A stretch of DNA of 64,000 nt. Source: JAEMQF01 sp963791595. GTDB lineage: Bacteria; Pseudomonadota; Gammaproteobacteria; Burkholderiales; Burkholderiaceae_C. Below, in pieces: positions 17,907 to 26,020 of this stretch. The DNA is taken from positions 284,567-348,566 of the forward strand of contig CAWBTF010000016.1 of the NCBI GenBank assembly GCA_963791595.1, in the 5' to 3' direction. The notes below the pieces were generated by a model. The model worked only from the letters and a program-made list of their open reading frames with translations, searched no databases and was not told the origin of the DNA. Positions within the stretch are counted from its first letter, which is position 1. Each line of letters starts with the position of its first letter. The position numbers and the translations under genes were made by a program.

Positions 17907-17963
17907 TTCGAACCCAAAGACGGGTTGCCGTCACTCAACACTGGATCGCAGCAGTCTAAGCGA

Positions 17964-18716
17964 TCACTCGCGGTACGACGGATCGATCCGATCGATCTGC
18001 CGCGTCAGCGCGTCCAGCACGTCTTGCCCGGCGCCGAAGTCGACGCGGAACTGGAACGAGTCCTCGGTGCAGCGCCGCTGCACGGCCTCGGGGATGTCGA
18101 TCACCGCACCCATCGCCATCGACGCGACTTGAACTTCGCAGGCGCGGTTCAAGGTCCACAGCGTCACGAAGGCCTTGGCCAAGGTCGAGCCCCAGGTGAG
18201 CAGGCCGTGGTTGCGCAGGATGACCGCCGGCTTGTCGCCGATGTTGCGCACCAGCCGCGGGCCTTCGTCGGCGTGCACCGTGATGCCTTCGAAGTCATGG
18301 TAGGCCACCTTGCCGTGCAGTTGCGCCGAATAGAAATTGCTCATCGACAGCCCGCCTTGCGAGCACGCCACGGCCATGCCCGCCGTGGTGTGGGTGTGCA
18401 TCACGCAGTGCGCGTCGGGCACGCCGGCGTGGATCGCGGCGTGTACCGTGAACCCAGCGGGATTCACCGGCCAGGGCGACGCGCCGACCTTGCGGCCTTG
18501 CAGATCGATCTTCACCAGGTTCGATGCCTTCACTTCGCTGTAGTGCAGGCCGAACGGGTTGATCAGGAAGTGCTGGCCCGCCCCTTCCAGGCGCAGCGTG
18601 ATGTGGTTGTAGATCATCTCGGTCCAGCCGAGGTGGGCAAAGATGCGGTAGCAAGCGGCCAGGCGCACGCGCGCTTCCCACTCGGCATCGCTGCAATCGA
18701 TCGACCTTGTGCTCAT
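17964..18716 (-). CDS. Class II aldolase/adducin family protein
   Basis: A 250-residue protein of the class II aldolase/adducin fold. Zn-binding His residues appear in VMHTHTTAGMA, and a further conserved His in ILRNHGLLTWG, as in fuculose-phosphate aldolase relatives; the region after HFLINPFGLHYSEV matches the family N-terminal half. Some members are true aldolases or decarboxylases, and others near this subgroup are uncharacterised. It stands alone, with 50 bases to apaH upstream on the same strand, so co-transcription is possible. No sugar-kinase partner is next to it, unlike the otnC gene at 30361-31017. Confidence 0.9.
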   Translation of the reverse strand: MSTRSIDCSDAEWEARVRLAACYRIFAHLGWTEMIYNHITLRLEGAGQHFLINPFGLHYSEVKASNLVKIDLQGRKVGASPWPVNPAGFTVHAAIHAGVPDAHCVMHTHTTAGMAVACSQGGLSMSNFYSAQLHGKVAYHDFEGITVHADEGPRLVRNIGDKPAVILRNHGLLTWGSTLAKAFVTLWTLNRACEVQVASMAMGAVIDIPEAVQRRCTEDSFQFRVDFGAGQDVLDALTRQIDRIDPSYRE

Positions 18717-18766
18717 GGCTCAGTGGCTCGGCTGGCGTTTTGAAGCGGCGATGGTAACAACCGAGA

Positions 18767-19633
18767 TCATGGCGATCGATCGCCGGTCGAGCCTGCGCCG
18801 CTCTTGTCGACTGGCCCGGGGCGCTGGGCTGCCTCGCAATGCACCTGGATCAGCTCACGCCGCCCGCCGTCGATGCGCACCGCGGTGAGCGTGCCGCCCC
18901 AGACGCAGCCGGTGTCCAGGCCGAGCAGGTCGGGCCGATCAATGAGGCCGAGCGTCGACCAGTGGCCGAACGCGATGGGCGTGCCCCGGGTCTGCCGGCC
19001 AGGAGCGTCGAACCACGGCACATGGCCCGGCGGCGCGCCGTCCGCGCCTTCCTTGGTTTGCAGGTCGAGCGAACCTTGCCCATCGACAAAGCGAATGCGC
19101 GTCAACGCATTGATGATGAAGCGCAGGCGACGATGGCCTTGAAGGTGCGGGTCCCAGCGAGTCGGCTCGTCGCCGTACATCGTGTGCAGGAACTCGCCGA
19201 GTTCGGCGCTGCGCAGCATCGTTTGCACTTCGCCGGCGAGCGCCAGGGTGGTGGCTGTGTCCCACTGCGGTGCGACCCCGGCGTGCACCATCAACCAGCC
19301 GTGCTCGTGCATGGCCAGGCGTTGCTCGCGCAGCCAGTCGATGCACGCGTCGCGGTCCGGCGCGGCGAGCACATCGCCGAACGTGTCGCCACGGTGCAGC
19401 TTGCGGCCGCCGAACGCGACCGCGAGCAAATGCAGATCGTGGTTGCCGAGCAGGCACAGCGCCGCGTCACCGAAACCGCGCAGCAGGCGCAGCGTGTCGA
19501 GCGACTTCGGGCCACGGTTCACGAGGTCACCCAGCACGAACAAGCGGTCGCGCGACGCCGAAAAGTCGATCTTGGTGAGCAGCCTTCGCAGCGCGTCGCA
19601 GCAGCCCTGCACGTCGCCCAGCAGATAGTTCAT
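18767..19633 (-). CDS. apaH: Symmetrical bis(5'-nucleosyl)-tetraphosphatase
   Basis: A 288-residue metallophosphatase that hydrolyses Ap4A to two ADP. The calcineurin-type motifs are complete: GDVQGC near the N-terminus, FVLGDLVNRGPKS, LLGNHDLHLL, MVHAGVAPQWD and the late FGHWSTLG. Length is close to the E. coli enzyme (about 280). The role is removal of stress-linked dinucleotides and, in some bacteria, removal of Np4 RNA caps. The start lies 59 bases from the divergent CNNM/CBS gene. Confidence 0.96.
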   Translation of the reverse strand: MNYLLGDVQGCCDALRRLLTKIDFSASRDRLFVLGDLVNRGPKSLDTLRLLRGFGDAALCLLGNHDLHLLAVAFGGRKLHRGDTFGDVLAAPDRDACIDWLREQRLAMHEHGWLMVHAGVAPQWDTATTLALAGEVQTMLRSAELGEFLHTMYGDEPTRWDPHLQGHRRLRFIINALTRIRFVDGQGSLDLQTKEGADGAPPGHVPWFDAPGRQTRGTPIAFGHWSTLGLIDRPDLLGLDTGCVWGGTLTAVRIDGGRRELIQVHCEAAQRPGPVDKSGAGSTGDRSP

Positions 19634-19692
19634 GGCTCGATTCTGCTACGCTGCGCTTCCCACCGGTTCGCGCACACGATCGCGCCACGCGC

Positions 19693-21000
19693 ATGGATGT
19701 CGCCCTGCTGATTTTCCTGATTCTTGTCAACGCCTTGTTCGCGATGTCGGAAATGGCGCTGACAGCGAGCCGCAAGGCCAGGCTGCAAGTGATGGTGGAG
19801 GCCGACGACGCCGGCGCTCAAGCGGCGATGGACCTGCACGACAACCCGACGAAATTCCTCTCGACGGTGCAAATCGGCATCACGTCGATCGGCATCCTGA
19901 ACGGCATCGTCGGCGACGCCGCATTCTCGGCGCCGTTCGCGCGCTGGCTCAATGCCACCTTCGGCATGCACGATCGCGCCGCCGAGATCGCTGCCACCGC
20001 AATGGTCGTCATCACGATCACGTTCCTGACGATCATCTTCGGCGAACTGGTTCCGAAGCGCGTCGGCCAGATCTACCCGGAGACCGTGGCGCGGCTCGTC
20101 GCGCGCCCGATGGAGTGGCTGTCGGCCGCGGCACGGCCGTTCGTGCGCCTGTTGACCGTCTGCACCGAGGCCTGTCTGCGACTGCTGGGCATGCACAACC
20201 CGCCGGACCGCAGCGTCACGGAAGAAGAAATCGCCGCGAGCCTGGTCGAAGGGCTGGACGCCGGCGTGATCGAGGCGCATGAGCACCAGATGGTGCGCAA
20301 CGTGTTTCGTCTGGACGATCGGCAGGTGGGTTCGATGATGATTCCGCGCGCCGAGATCGTCTGGCTCGACGCCGACGCGTCGCCGCAGGACGTGTTGCGC
20401 GTCATCGCCGACGAAGAACATTCACGCTACCCGGTATGCCGCGGCGGGCTGGACGACGTGCTGGGTGTGATCTCGGCGCAGACCTTGTTGCAACGCTCGA
20501 TGCAGGGCTTGCCGCTGGCGCTGACCGAAGGTCTGCTCGCGGCGGTGTTCGTGCCCGAGACGCTGTCGGGCATGGAGTTGCTCGACAACTTTCGCGCCTC
20601 CAGCGCCCAATTCGTGTTCGTCGTCGACGAGTACGGTGAAGTGCAGGGGATGATCACGGTGCGTGACGTGCTGGAGGCGATCACCGGCGAGTTCACGACG
20701 CCGTCGAACGAAGATTCCTGGGGCGTGCAGCGGGCCGACGGCAGTTGGCTCTTCGACGGCCTGATTCCGGTGCCGGAATTGAAGGACCGGCTGGCATTGA
20801 AAGAGTTGCCCGAAGAAGACCGGGGCCGCTACAACACTTTGGCCGGAATGATCATGCTGCTGCTGGGTCGCCTTCCGAGCACGGCCGATGCGGTGGAGTG
20901 GGACGGGTGGCGCTTTGAAGTCGTCGATCTCGACGGCAAACGCGTCGACAAGGTGCTCGCCAGCGCGATGGCGCGCCAGGATGCCGGCGCGCTGACCTGA
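19693..21000 (+). CDS. Hemolysin family protein (CNNM/DUF21-CBS-CorC_HlyC)
   Basis: A 435-residue inner-membrane protein. The first 190 residues form the DUF21/CNNM membrane domain with helices around VALLIFLILVNALFAMSEM and ITITFLTIIFGELVPKR; two CBS motifs follow (from about 210, MIPRAEIVWLDADA and FVFVVDEYGEVQGMITVRD), then the C-terminal CorC_HlyC domain. Family members are thought to export or sense Mg2+/Co2+ and are not proven hemolysins. The start fits the hydrophobic N-terminus. It is divergent from apaH and convergent with the DUF2726 gene. Confidence 0.94.
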   Translation: MDVALLIFLILVNALFAMSEMALTASRKARLQVMVEADDAGAQAAMDLHDNPTKFLSTVQIGITSIGILNGIVGDAAFSAPFARWLNATFGMHDRAAEIAATAMVVITITFLTIIFGELVPKRVGQIYPETVARLVARPMEWLSAAARPFVRLLTVCTEACLRLLGMHNPPDRSVTEEEIAASLVEGLDAGVIEAHEHQMVRNVFRLDDRQVGSMMIPRAEIVWLDADASPQDVLRVIADEEHSRYPVCRGGLDDVLGVISAQTLLQRSMQGLPLALTEGLLAAVFVPETLSGMELLDNFRASSAQFVFVVDEYGEVQGMITVRDVLEAITGEFTTPSNEDSWGVQRADGSWLFDGLIPVPELKDRLALKELPEEDRGRYNTLAGMIMLLLGRLPSTADAVEWDGWRFEVVDLDGKRVDKVLASAMARQDAGALT

Positions 21001-21021
21001 CGGCCACCCCGGGGCGGCCGA

Positions 21022-21720
21022 TCAGCCGCGCCGGATGCCGGCGGTGAAGGGAACGACGTCCGAGTCGAAGAAGTCCGACGCCACGGGTTCTTGCATCGGC
21101 GCCGCGCCGCGGCGGTCGTTGCCAATCATCAGTTCGCGAATTTCGGGCTGCGGCAGCAGGCGCCGGTCGTCGGACTGCGGCAGCACGTCGGAGTCGTCGC
21201 GCATGCCCGTCTGGAACATCGCGCGAACCTCGCTCAACGCGGGAAGCGCGCCGTCGCGCCAGGCATGAACCGGCACATTGGCGGCCTTCAGGACTTTGGC
21301 CAGGCGCGCGTGGCGGCTCAGTGTGCGCCTGGATTCGTTGTCGGCGCGGATGTCGATCGCCGCCACGACGCGTGAACTGGGGTCGCACAGCAGCAGGTCC
21401 ACGCTCAAGCGGCCGGCGCGGCTCAACCACTGGCTGTGCGGGTTTTCGGTGGGCACGCTGATGAAGCGCGCCAGCGGCACTTGCGCGAGCACCATGTAGT
21501 TGCGTGGCATCGCGCGGCGCAGCAGCTCGTAGGCCTGGCGTTCCGCGAGCGTCATCACGCGCACCGCCTGCGGCGGCCAGGCCTCGATGGTGTCGAGAAA
21601 CTCGGAACGCTTGGCGTTCTTCTGCGCGGCGTTCACGCGCCGACGCGACCACAGTACCGACATCAGCACGAGCACCGACAGCAGCAATGAGGCAGAAGAC
21701 GCGAAATCGAGGTTCAACAT
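21022..21720 (-). CDS. DUF2726 domain protein with N-terminal membrane helix
   Basis: A 232-residue protein. One N-terminal helix (SASLLLSVLVLMSVLWS) anchors it; the central domain (about 45-170) has the DUF2726 pattern: YELLRRAMPRNYMVLAQVPLARFI, VDLLLCDPSSRVVAAIDI and the late KVLKAANVPVHAW. That fold resembles restriction-endonuclease-like/nuclease-related domains, but no activity is known. The C-terminal 60 residues are polar and look disordered. The start at 21720 is taken because the helix begins five residues later; an upstream in-frame extension is unlike the family. It converges on the CNNM gene, with 21 bases between. Confidence 0.82.
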   Translation of the reverse strand: MLNLDFASSASLLLSVLVLMSVLWSRRRVNAAQKNAKRSEFLDTIEAWPPQAVRVMTLAERQAYELLRRAMPRNYMVLAQVPLARFISVPTENPHSQWLSRAGRLSVDLLLCDPSSRVVAAIDIRADNESRRTLSRHARLAKVLKAANVPVHAWRDGALPALSEVRAMFQTGMRDDSDVLPQSDDRRLLPQPEIRELMIGNDRRGAAPMQEPVASDFFDSDVVPFTAGIRRG

Positions 21721-21893
21721 GGCACCCAACGAAGAACGGGGAGCCACAGGGTATGTTTGGCGTGCCCCGGCAGTCAAGCCGACCTGCAATCAAAAGCACG
21801 TGGCCTGCCGATTCGTGCCCGGCGCATCCGCATCAGCCTCGCAGGTCTGTTGCGTTGGTTACAGACGACGCTGAGCCGAGCAACAAGTTGGCA

Positions 21894-22352
21894 CTACGGT
21901 TTGCCCACGACACCGAGCAGTTCGACTTCGAAGTGCAGCGTCGCCTTCGGCGGGATCAAACCTCCACCGGCTCCCCGCTCGCCATAGGCAATGGCCGGCG
22001 GGCAGATCAGTTTGGCCTTGCCGCCGACCTTCATGCGTTGCACGCCCTCGGTCCAGCACTTGATGACGCCGCCCAGCGGGAACTCGGCCGGCTTGCCGCG
22101 TGCCAGCGAACTGTCGAACTCCTTGCCGTCGGGGAACGTGCCGCGGTAGTGCACTTTGACGACATCGCTCGCGCTCGGGGTCGCCCCGGTGCCGTCTTTC
22201 AACGAGCGATAGACCAGACCGCTGGGTGTGGTCACGGCGGCGGGTTCTTTCGCTGCCGCCGCGGGATCGGACGGGGACTGGGCTTGCACGGCCGACATCG
22301 CGAGGATCAGCGTCGCCACCGCGGGCGACGTGAATGGTGAGCGTGAATTCAC
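21894..22352 (-). CDS. FKBP-type peptidyl-prolyl cis-trans isomerase, exported
   Basis: A 152-residue exported isomerase that helps fold periplasmic proteins. A short signal peptide (FTSPAVATLILAMSAVQA) is followed by an FKBP domain with VKVHYRGTFPDGKEFDSS, FPLGGVIKCWTEG and the late IAYGERGAGGGLIPP and LHFEVELL segments that line the proline pocket. The GTG start at 22352 is preferred because it gives a complete signal peptide and has a GGAG site 7 bases upstream; the first ATG would cut the signal in half. It is a single-gene unit. Confidence 0.92.
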   Translation of the reverse strand: MNSRSPFTSPAVATLILAMSAVQAQSPSDPAAAAKEPAAVTTPSGLVYRSLKDGTGATPSASDVVKVHYRGTFPDGKEFDSSLARGKPAEFPLGGVIKCWTEGVQRMKVGGKAKLICPPAIAYGERGAGGGLIPPKATLHFEVELLGVVGKP

Positions 22353-22772
22353 TGGCAACTCCAATGGAAGAGGGGCGCCATCATATCGACGCTGCGCCAC
22401 TGCGGGACGCTGGGGCAGATGGCCCCAGCTGGACACCGGCGCGCAGCGAACGGCGTTAACAATTGGATGCACCGTTACCGCACCGCTTTGGTGAGACGTG
22501 GCGCGCAAGCGACGCGGTCGGGTCCAAACGCATCGCTGCGACCGACTCATGTTGTGTCCCGCGTGACTTTGTTTGCAGCGGCGGGGGAGGGGTCACCCGC
22601 GAGTTGTATCGGCGCCCCGCAAAGGACCCGATTTCGCCCCTCGGTTCATGGGCCGGCACCGCTTCGGGGTCTCGTCGATGGTCTGCGCCGCTGCGATGCT
22701 TCGGGTACGGATTCGCAACGCCAGTGCCACCGATTCCCTGAGTCGGTGGCGTTGAAGAAAGGGCACCTCTCT
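22353..22772 (+). other. 420-base region without a convincing gene
   Basis: Divergent leader region between the FKBP gene (leftward) and a membrane protein gene (rightward). It should hold both promoters. Open frames here have no recognisable protein. The only clear structure is a strong inverted repeat near the right end (22726-22750). Confidence 0.6.
22726..22750 (+). promoter_or_regulatory. Inverted repeat (8-bp perfect stem) in leader of membrane protein gene
   Basis: GCCACCGA and TCGGTGGC flank a 9-base loop; with GU and AU pairs the stem extends to 11 bp. It ends 22 bases before the ATG at 22773 and has no T run, so it is not a standard intrinsic terminator. It could be an operator or an RNA hairpin affecting translation. 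Confidence 0.45.
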
Positions 22773-23573
22773 ATGACAGTCGCATCCATGTTCGGTCAGC
22801 TCGCGCAAGGCTCCATTACCAGCAAAGACGCGCTGGAGCGTTCGGGCGAAGGCTATCGGCCCCACCCGGTGGCCACTGGCACGCAGACCCAGATGGCACG
22901 TTGGAGCCAGCGCCTGACCCGGCAGGGCGAACTCGCCACTGCGCGCCAGGTCGGTGGCTTGTCGGACGCTGAACTCGCCGCGCTGGCCAGTGAATTCGCT
23001 CTGTCGCCGCGCTACAAGCGAACCGATGCGATGCGCTTCGCGACGCCGCTGGGTGTCGCGGTGTTCGCCGCCGGGTTGATGGGCTTGATGCTGCAAGAGT
23101 CGTCGCTCGGCGCGGCGGGCCGCGGCGTCTTGTCGGCGTTTGAAGTGATCTGCCTGACGAGCTTGCTCGGCGGCCTGATCGCGGTGGCCTTCGGCACGAT
23201 GAAGGCCTTCAGCCTGACATCCGTCGAGCTCGCCTATGGCCAGCTCGGTCTGTACGCCGGCGTGCTCGACGAGCAGCACCCCTGGCTCTACAAGACCTAT
23301 CTGCTGACGCGCAATGCGGCGGCGAAGGCCTACCGCGACAGCGTGGTGCGCGAGCGCGGCGTGGTGCGCGGTGTTGACTGCGTGTTGATGCGCGAGATCG
23401 CGCGCGCCGACGAAGAACGCGTGATGACGCTCACCGCGCGCGGCGTGGCCGATCAGGTTCAGGGCTGCGGCGTTGCCGCCGCCAACCGCGACGGGGGCAG
23501 CGAGGGCAACGAGGCACCGCGGTTTGAGCCGCGCCTGACGCTCGTCGAATCGAGCCTCAGCGCGGCTGCGTGA
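22773..23573 (+). CDS. Uncharacterised membrane protein
   Basis: 266 residues, family not recognised. A polar N-terminal third (with ARWSQRLTRQGELATARQVG) precedes two adjacent hydrophobic helices (PLGVAVFAAGLMGLML and AFEVICLTSLLGGLIAVAFG), then a soluble region with KTYLLTRNAAAKAYRDSVV and a charged helix VLMREIARADEERV; the last 40 residues are low-complexity. The layout suggests a small inner-membrane protein with both ends in the cytosol. The start is the ATG following a weak purine-rich site; upstream codons in frame look non-coding. Its 3' end overlaps the convergent DUF3014 gene by 17 bases. Confidence 0.7.
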   Translation: MTVASMFGQLAQGSITSKDALERSGEGYRPHPVATGTQTQMARWSQRLTRQGELATARQVGGLSDAELAALASEFALSPRYKRTDAMRFATPLGVAVFAAGLMGLMLQESSLGAAGRGVLSAFEVICLTSLLGGLIAVAFGTMKAFSLTSVELAYGQLGLYAGVLDEQHPWLYKTYLLTRNAAAKAYRDSVVRERGVVRGVDCVLMREIARADEERVMTLTARGVADQVQGCGVAAANRDGGSEGNEAPRFEPRLTLVESSLSAAA

Positions 23574-24381
23574 GCGCGGTGCGCAGCTCGCGCAGCTTGG
23601 CTTTGAGCCGCTGCGCGTTGTCTTTGCCGATGCGCAGCATCAGCTTCTGCCCCGAGGATTTCTCCTCCAGCTCTTCATCGGCGAATTCCACCATCACCCA
23701 CGGCCGCAGAGGCTGAATCGGCCCTTTCACGTTGGCCAGTTTGACCTCGATCGGCTCGGCGACCGAGGGGGTTTCGAGCAGGTGGTCGGTGACCGCCAGC
23801 ACCCGGTTGTTGAACGACCGACCGGTGTAGCCCAGGTCTTCGTAGGCGCGCTGCAACTGCGGGTACATGCGCCGGTACAGCGCGACGACGGCTCTGGCAT
23901 CGAGCGTCTCGACCCAGGCGACAAACTCTGCATAGCGCTTGGCGTTCGCGGCGGCGATGAGCTCCGCGGTGCCGGTGGACTGGGTCGCAAAACGTCCCGG
24001 AGTCGGGTGCACCGGCCAGAACCGAGCGGGCGAGTGCGGCCGCGCCAGCGTGTCCACCGTGACCGCGACGCGGTGCGCCAGGGCATCGACATTGAGCCAG
24101 CGCAGCAGCGCCTTTTCGCCGAAGGTTTCGCGTAAGTCTTCGGCCAGCGTGCTCGACGGCGCCGCAGTGGCCGGTGCCGGCACGGCTGCCGGAGCCGCCG
24201 GTGGCGGTTCCGGAATCGATGCCGGGGCGCTGGGCGCCGCCGCCACCGTGGGCGGTGACTCCGCAGGAGCCGCCGCCGGATTCGGCGGCCCGGATCGGGA
24301 CTCGAGCTGCCACCAGTACAGGCCGCCGACGATCAAGCCCAGCAGCACGAGTGCAACGGTCCAGACGGTGCTTGGTTTCAT
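23557..24381 (-). CDS. DUF3014 domain protein, membrane-anchored
   Basis: A 274-residue protein: an N-terminal helix (VWTVALVLLGLIVGGLYWW), a Pro/Ala-rich linker of about 55 residues, then a DUF3014 domain with RVAVTVDTLARP, the aromatic turn GRFATQ, NAKRYAEFVAWVETLDA, YRRMYPQLQRAYEDLGY and a C-terminal SSGQKLMLRIGKDN. The linker suggests the domain works away from the membrane in the periplasm. Function is unknown. The start at 24381 has a GAGGGA site. It follows the dehydratase gene by 29 bases on the same strand, so the two may be co-transcribed. Confidence 0.87.
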   Translation of the reverse strand: MKPSTVWTVALVLLGLIVGGLYWWQLESRSGPPNPAAAPAESPPTVAAAPSAPASIPEPPPAAPAAVPAPATAAPSSTLAEDLRETFGEKALLRWLNVDALAHRVAVTVDTLARPHSPARFWPVHPTPGRFATQSTGTAELIAAANAKRYAEFVAWVETLDARAVVALYRRMYPQLQRAYEDLGYTGRSFNNRVLAVTDHLLETPSVAEPIEVKLANVKGPIQPLRPWVMVEFADEELEEKSSGQKLMLRIGKDNAQRLKAKLRELRTALTQPR

Positions 24382-24410
24382 CGTGTTTCCCTCGTGGCTT
24401 CGATCCCGCC

Positions 24411-25379
24411 TCAATCCACTCTCTCAGTGCCGCTCAGCAACGCGTGGAAGCGTGCCGCGTCGATGTTGCCGCCGGAAAGCGTGACGCCGATGCGCTGACC
24501 GCGAAAGCGCTGCGGCGCCACCATCAACGCCGCGAGCGCGCACGCGCCCGAGGGCTCGAGAACGACCTTCATGCGCTCGAAAGCGAAGCGCATCGCGTCC
24601 ACCACCGCCGGGTCGGGCGCGGTGAGAACGTCGCGCACCAGCGCCTGGATCACTTCGAAGGGATGACGCCCGACCGCCTGGGTTTGCTGGCCGTCGCAGA
24701 TCGTTCTCGGCACCTCGATGCTGACGATGTGCCCACTGCGCAGCGATTGCTGCATGTCGTTGCCGCGCTGCGGTTCGGCGCCGTAGACTGAGATGTCGGG
24801 CAGCAAATGCTTCGCCGCGACGGCGCAGCCGGAAAGCAGGCCGCCGCCGCCGGCGCAAACGATCAAGGCGTCGAGTTCGCCGCAATCCTCGATCAGCTCC
24901 AACGCCGCCGTACCCTGGCCCGCCATCACCGGCAGGTGATCGAACGGCGGGATCAGTTCGCAACCGCGCTCTTGCACGATGGACTTCGCGATCTGCGCGC
25001 GGTCTTCCCGGTAGCGGTCGTACAGCACCACTTCTGCACCGTAGCCGCGGGTGGCCGCGACCTTGTTCACCGGCGCGTCGTGCGGCATCACGATCGTCGC
25101 CTTGCAGCCATGCAGCCGCGCGGCCAGCGCCACCGCTTGCGCATGATTGCCGCTGGAGAACGCAACGACGCCGCGTGCGCGCTGCGCATCGCTCAAGACA
25201 TTGACCGAATTGAAGCCGCCGCGGAACTTGAACGCGCCCATGCGCTGCAGGTTCTCGGCCTTCATGAACACCTGGGCGCCGAGCATCGCGTCGAGCGTGG
25301 ACGAGCGCAGCACCGGGGTGCGGTGCGCCACGCCTTTCAGTCGCGCCGCGGCGGCGCGGATGTCTTCGAATTGCAGCAT
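24411..25379 (-). CDS. PLP-dependent serine/threonine dehydratase family enzyme
   Basis: A 322-residue fold-type II PLP enzyme. The PLP Lys lies in MGAFKFRGGFN, the substrate-binding block is SSGNHAQAVALAA, and the phosphate-binding glycine loop is CAGGGGLLSG; the C-terminal SGGN motif is also present. The lack of a regulatory ACT domain and the length fit catabolic threonine/serine dehydratases or the related 3-hydroxyaspartate dehydratases and serine racemases, which cannot be separated by eye. The reaction would release ammonia and a 2-oxo acid. It lies between the DUF1415 and DUF3014 genes on the same strand. Confidence 0.92.
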   Translation of the reverse strand: MLQFEDIRAAAARLKGVAHRTPVLRSSTLDAMLGAQVFMKAENLQRMGAFKFRGGFNSVNVLSDAQRARGVVAFSSGNHAQAVALAARLHGCKATIVMPHDAPVNKVAATRGYGAEVVLYDRYREDRAQIAKSIVQERGCELIPPFDHLPVMAGQGTAALELIEDCGELDALIVCAGGGGLLSGCAVAAKHLLPDISVYGAEPQRGNDMQQSLRSGHIVSIEVPRTICDGQQTQAVGRHPFEVIQALVRDVLTAPDPAVVDAMRFAFERMKVVLEPSGACALAALMVAPQRFRGQRIGVTLSGGNIDAARFHALLSGTERVD

Positions 25380-25424
25380 GAATGGGTCGACGGTTCGAAT
25401 CGTTGGACAGGGTCAACGCCGATG

Positions 25425-26018
25425 CTACGCCGAGCGCGCGGCATTGCCGTCGGCCTCGTCAATGCGCCCTTCGGCCCGGCACCGCGCCATCAATTCGGCC
25501 CACCGCTCCTGGCCGAGGGATCGCAGCGTGCGGATGTTCGCCTCGTAAACTTCCGCAGCGTCGGGGAAGGCCGCGACGGCACGTTCGACGCTCGCTTCGC
25601 GCAACAGGTGCAGCATCGGGTAGGGCGAGCGGTTCGTCGCGTTTTCGATGGCATCGCTCGCGGTGCCGGCGAAGCGATAGTCGGGATGAAAACTCGCGAG
25701 TTGAAGAACGCCTTCGAAGCCGGCCTCGGCCAGCACGGCGTCGGCGTCGTCGAGGAACTGGTTGTACGCGTCGAAGTCGGTCAGCGCATTCGGGTGGATC
25801 AGCAGCGTCGTGTCGGTGACCGCGGGGCTGCTTCGCGCCAGTAGCTCGAGTTCGTCGCGAAGCATCGTGAGCAGTTCCGATTCGTCCGTCGTGTCGCACA
25901 CGGCGTAGCGAACTTGCCCACGCACCTGAACCGCCTTCGCGAATGGGCACAGGTTCAGGCCGATCACGACGCGCTCGACCCACGCGCGCGTCTGCGCAAT
26001 GATGCGGTCGTGCTGCAA
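25425..26018 (-). CDS. DUF1415 family protein (TTG start)
   Basis: A 197-residue protein with the DUF1415 signature WVERVVIGLNLCPFAKAV near the start, then VLQLASFHPDYRFAG and NRSPYPMLHLLREASVERAV. Function is unknown; the conserved Cys-Pro pair and His residues hint at a catalytic or metal role. No ATG precedes the conserved block. The TTG at 26018 begins two bases after the TGA of the enolase-superfamily gene (TGAGCTTG), which suggests reinitiation by the same ribosome. Length from this start matches the family (about 190). Confidence 0.84.
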   Translation of the reverse strand: MQHDRIIAQTRAWVERVVIGLNLCPFAKAVQVRGQVRYAVCDTTDESELLTMLRDELELLARSSPAVTDTTLLIHPNALTDFDAYNQFLDDADAVLAEAGFEGVLQLASFHPDYRFAGTASDAIENATNRSPYPMLHLLREASVERAVAAFPDAAEVYEANIRTLRSLGQERWAELMARCRAEGRIDEADGNAARSA

Positions 26019-26020
26019 GC

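Noticed and set aside
17867..17915. Circularly permuted tRNA (T-loop-like motif before the 5' half)
   Set aside because: The GGTTCGAA motif is not enclosed by a 5-bp T stem and no 3' acceptor strand precedes it.
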